In this document: one piece after another, positions 60,450 through 64,000 of the stretch
Position numbering within the stretch: the stretch's first letter is position 1
How the letters are laid out: every line of letters starts with the position of its first letter
NCBI GenBank assembly: GCA_027924645.1
Contig: BSBN01000047.1
Coordinates: 434,001-498,000 of the forward strand
DNA length: 64,000 nucleotides
From: Cunninghamia lanceolata
Taxonomy: Eukaryota; Streptophyta; Pinopsida; Cupressales; Cupressaceae
Direction: 5' to 3'
The notes under the pieces: generated by a model
Databases searched by the model: none
What the model was told of the DNA's origin: nothing
The model's input: the letters and a program-made list of their open reading frames with translations, nothing else
Program-made: the position numbers and the translations under genes

Positions 60450-61430
60450 ACTAAAGAGGTCTCCACATCCTCCAACCTTCTCCAAGAGAATTCATACTGT
60501 AAAACATGCATGGAGAAGTTATCAAAAGGACACCTAACAATTATGTCTAAATGATCAATAGAGACAAGTAGGATTGTCATAATAGGGGGCATATGATAGT
60601 CTAAGATTCAAGCCATTGCATCATTCTATTGAATGAATTGAATTATGCATATTAAGGAATAAATCCTTCTATATCATCCTAGGGCAAAAATTAAGTCTCT
60701 TCCAGAATCAATTTTGGCTCCATTGATCATGAATACAAGTATGACAAACAATTGTTCACTAAAATTATTTTATGAAGTATTTGATATTGTTTTTCTCTTG
60801 TATAGCTGAAAATAGATGAAATGAAGGTATGAAGGGCCAAAACAAGGTGGAAACATGAGGAATTTGGATTCTCTTTGACTAACTGATATACCTAGATACA
60901 TATATATCTTAGAACATAAAGAACATAAAGACATAAAGACATAAAGATATAAAGAACATAAGAACATATATATGTGAATTAAAATAGGCATAAGTTGAAC
61001 ATACCTTAGAATTCAATATTGCAGTTGACCAATTCTCCAAAATATGGCTTCAAAATCCTCAAATTCTTCTTTTTCACAAGTTTGATTATGAATTCTATAT
61101 AATTCTAGAATATGATTAGTGAAATTTATGGAAAAAACAAACATGTATCATCAAATTCAATCTATATATCAATGGTAATTAGCTTTGAAACAATATCACA
61201 CATGAAACACAAAACTTTTAGTTTAAATAATCAAAATTTATCCAAAAACATGCAAAATCAGTTCTTCTACGTTGAAAAAACAAAAAAGGTGGTGGATTGA
61301 TATAAAAATGATTCTCAATAAGTCAAACAACATAAAAAGCATTTTCTTGTCTGATATATTGCATGAAAAGTAGGAATAACAGTCATGTGGGGGCTGAAAC
61401 ATGGATCCCACATGCTTTTTTACCATTTTT
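60450..61430. other. Intergenic, no gene seen
   Basis: AT-rich; an ACATAAAGA repeat occurs at 60910-60970. Weak similarity to 800-1060 (AAAGGTGGTGGA, CATGTGGG) continues the relation to the left end. Confidence 0.45.
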
Positions 61431-61431
61431 C

Positions 61432-61481
61432 ATGCTTCAGAACACGCTCACATTATAATGCGAGCGCGTTCTAGGAAGCAT
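61432..61481. repeat. 50-bp imperfect palindrome
   Basis: Nested pairing: ATGCTTC with GAAGCAT, GAACACGCTC with GAGCGCGTTC (one mismatch), and a self-complementary CATTATAATG centre. It sits in the same context as the hairpin at 1093-1126. Confidence 0.8.
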
Positions 61482-61544
61482 AAAAACATAAAGGTTCATG
61501 CATGCAAAAATCATAACCTTCTCAATGCTGGTCTATAGAGGGAG

Positions 61545-62010
61545 AAAAATAAAGATACATATATATAGAGAGAGGGGAGATATAGGGAGATAGATCTATC
61601 GAGGGAGAGATAGATAGGGAAATAAAGAGAGAGAGGTAGAGAGGGATATATTAAGAGATAGGGTTATGCAAATAGATAGAGATAGGGAAATAGATGGAGA
61701 GATGTCTAGAGACATAGGGGGAGAGATTTCAAGAGGTAGAGGGATGGAGAGAGAGATAGAGAGAAGGAGAGAGGTAGCGAGGGATAGATTAAGAGATAGG
61801 GATCCATATGTCCAGAGAGATAGAGATAGGGAAATAGATCAAGAGATACAACTTCCAGATACATAGGGAGATAGATTTGAGGTAGAGGGATTGGGAGAGT
61901 GATAGAGAGGGGGAGTGAGATAGTGAGGGAGGGAGAGATAGAAAGGTAGAGTTAGAGAGAGGGGATTGAGAGAGAGAGAGAGAGTTAGAGAGAGGGATAG
62001 AGGAGATAGA
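61545..62010. repeat. GA/GATA purine-rich tract
   Basis: Nearly all-purine plus strand (GAGAGATAGA words) with no coding meaning, similar to 15255-15475. Frames here are artefacts of low complexity. Confidence 0.85.
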
Positions 62011-62044
62011 GATATCTCTATATCTCCCTATTCTCCTCTCTAAC
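61984..62044. repeat. Purine-to-pyrimidine palindrome
   Basis: Imperfect inverted repeat centred near 62014 (GATATC), where the purine-rich tract flips to a CT-rich tract. Part of the CT arm is repeated at about 62060-62085. Confidence 0.7.
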
Positions 62045-62087
62045 TAAACTAGGCTCGGTCTCCTCTATATCTCCCTATTCTCCTCTC

Positions 62088-62480
62088 TACCTAAACCATA
62101 AACCTAAACCTATAAACCTTAACCCCTAAACCATAAACCCTAAACCCTAAATAATGCCCCTAAACCATAAAACCTAGAAGCAACCCTAAACCTCTATCTC
62201 CCTATCTTTCCCAATCTCTTTTGGTCCCCTCGCTCTATCTCTCTCTAAACCCTAAACCTTAATCCCTAAACCTGAGCAACCCTAAACCTCTAACCCCTAA
62301 ACCCCAACCCCTAAACCCTAAACTCGAGCATCCCTAAACCCCTATAGCCTAAATAATTCCCCTAAACCCTAGCATTAAACCCTAAACCCTATTTACTTGA
62401 GCAAACCTAAACTCATGTAAACCTCAAATAATGCCCCTGACCCCTAAACCCTAAACTCGATCAACCAGGCTAAACACCTA
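62088..62480. repeat. Telomere-like repeat, right tract 1
   Basis: Degenerate CCCTAAA/CCTAAAC units, C-rich on the plus strand as in 1261-4880, mixed with AATAATGCCCCT spacers. Confidence 0.85.
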
Positions 62481-62484
62481 AACA

Positions 62485-63690
62485 TATAGTTCAATAGGGG
62501 ATTATGGAGGATCAATGGGAAATGGATGTAGAATTCTTGAATCTTGATTAAATCATTATACTCATTGGGATGTGATTTGATAGGATCCAAGTTATTTGTT
62601 TGATTGTCAATGTTTTCTTGGGGAACAAGTGTCTCATCATGGGATATTGATGGATAATGAATAGGACTAGGACGGGATGATGGATAGGGAAAATGGGATG
62701 ATGGATAGGATTGATGTGGGTTACTTGCTCATGGATAAGATCTTCATCATAGATAATATCTTGATCATAGATAATATCTTGATCGCAAGGAGGATAATCA
62801 TGGATAGCATGATATTAGATATGGATAGGGTAAGTGGGGATGCATTGATATTCATTGAATTGGGGAGTAAGAGGTGGTGATGGGGGTTCACTAGGAGATG
62901 TTGGAGGATTAATGATGGGATCGATGTACAGAGGGGTTGACCATGAGATGGTAAGGGAACCGAGATGGGATTAGATGGGATGTTTGGATTTTGATTAGGA
63001 TGGATGGTTGGTGTTTCCACATTCTTTGGACTAGGCTCTTAATGTATAGCTATTGGGTTTCTTAGATGGATGTGATGGGTTCTTGGATCCAGGATCAATA
63101 ATCTTTGAATGTTTGACAACATGCCTACATGATGGGGTTTGAATTGGACTTATGGTAGGAGACTCTTCAATGAAATGGATGGACATAGGAGTGGATGATG
63201 GTGTTGGAGTGGTATACATGTTATTAGGAGGTTATTTGTTAGGCTCAAGGATAGGAATTTGAGTACATGATGTTCTTAGATTCCTTGCTAATAGTCCTTG
63301 GGTCACATCCTTCATGTATTCATGGGTTGATGGACTAGGATATGCATATAGTTGATGGATAATGATGGAAGATGTTGTGGGGTTAAGATTACGATCAAAT
63401 GAATGGATATAGGAGGCCTGGATGGATTAGGATTGGGAGTGTTAGAGGGGGATGAAATTGGATGAGTGGATTTGGATGGCTCCATATCTTTGCTTTTATT
63501 TTTGGATTTTGTAAAGACTGTATGGAGAAAAATTTTCAAGCGTTCATGGATTGATGGATTAGAGTTTAGAATGTTTGATGGTGGATTAGATAGTGAGTTA
63601 TATGGTGGATGGATTATAGGGATTGATGGATTAGGAGATGGGTGGACTAATGCGTTAGTATTAGGAGGGTTGGAGGGAAATTATAAAATA
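62485..63690. repeat. Degenerate GGAT/GATGG-rich low-complexity DNA
   Basis: Plus strand rich in ATGGATNGGA words, including a near-duplicate TCTTGATCATAGATAATATC at about 62740-62780. Frames on the minus strand are Pro/Ser/His-rich because of this bias and are not accepted as genes. Confidence 0.6.
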
Positions 63691-63694
63691 ATTC

Positions 63695-63850
63695 CCCTTT
63701 AATCCTAACTCCTAAACCCTAAACCTAAGCAACTCTAAACCTCTCTCTCTCCCAAAACCCCTAAACCATAAACCCAAGCAACCCTAAACCCTTAAACCAT
63801 AAATAATTCCACTGAACCCTAAACTTAAGCAACCCTAAACTCATAAACTT
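63695..63850. repeat. Telomere-like repeat, right tract 2
   Basis: CCCTAAA-type units interrupted by CTCTCTC and AATAATTCC. Confidence 0.8.
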
Positions 63851-63854
63851 GACC

Positions 63855-63856
<2 letters not shown>

Positions 63857-63909
<53 letters not shown>
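63857..63909. repeat. (CT)n microsatellite
   Basis: Uninterrupted CT dinucleotides of about 53 bp. Confidence 0.95.
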
Positions 63910-63911
<2 letters not shown>

Positions 63912-64000
63912 GTTGACAAAGAATATGGAAACAAAAAAATTAGGACATGCAAAGAGGGACGATGATATAAATTGGGATGATGAAATGGAAACAAGTTAAT

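Noticed and set aside
61666..61866. Arg/Glu/Asp-rich frame (RDRE repeats)
   Set aside because: Translation of a purine-rich simple repeat.
62721..63539. Pro/Ser/His-rich minus-strand frames
   Set aside because: Composition follows GGAT-rich low-complexity DNA; there are three unlinked frames and no domain.

Overview
The window is plant nuclear DNA. GT-AG introns, LRR receptor genes, PPR fragments, plant-type Ty1/copia and Ty3/gypsy (Tat-like) retrotransposons and CCCTAAA-type telomere-like repeats all point to a land plant. The low gene density, nested LTR elements and long interstitial telomere-like tract would suit a large genome such as a conifer. That species-level guess is inference only.

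Layout: 1-4900 is a flank with a hairpin followed by about 3.6 kb of degenerate telomere-like repeat that shows a higher-order period of about 340 bp. 5000-7320 is intergenic DNA with a hairpin and a possible old retroelement remnant. 7320-18400 is a decayed LRR receptor cluster: an N-terminal LRR pseudogene on the minus strand, a nearly complete LRR receptor kinase with a non-RD kinase on the plus strand (11514-14162, one frameshift, one 91-nt intron), and the C-terminal part of an LRR receptor-like protein on the minus strand. The two minus-strand fragments share related upstream DNA. 18640-22300 holds a promoter-like block, a telomere-motif hairpin, a three-copy tandem repeat of about 680 bp, and a long inverted repeat with arms of about 170 bp. 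23940-25600 is a decayed gypsy gag on the minus strand.

26489-46751 is the most intriguing stretch. An unrecognised exon-intron pseudogene (A) is followed by a second unrecognised seven-exon gene (B). A has two introns, and each has been hit by a full-size LTR retrotransposon: a copia element (27890-35122, TSD GTTCT) and a Tat-like gypsy element (35292-43403, minus strand, internally deleted). Almost all stop codons in A and B are ones that arise by C-to-T change from Gln or Arg codons.

46990-49690 contains PPR pseudogene fragments on the minus strand. 51095-58654 is a gag-only, non-autonomous LTR retrotransposon with 2.4 kb LTRs, a perfect GATAG target duplication and an uninterrupted 448-codon gag. 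58660-64000 is intergenic, with a second copy of the left-end repeat flank (including a hairpin), purine-rich tracts and more telomere-like repeat.

Most of the window is repetitive or decayed. The only long uninterrupted reading frames are the retroelement gag and the two parts of the receptor kinase. No tRNA, rRNA or CRISPR was seen. All similarity statements rest on reading by eye; no database search or alignment was run.
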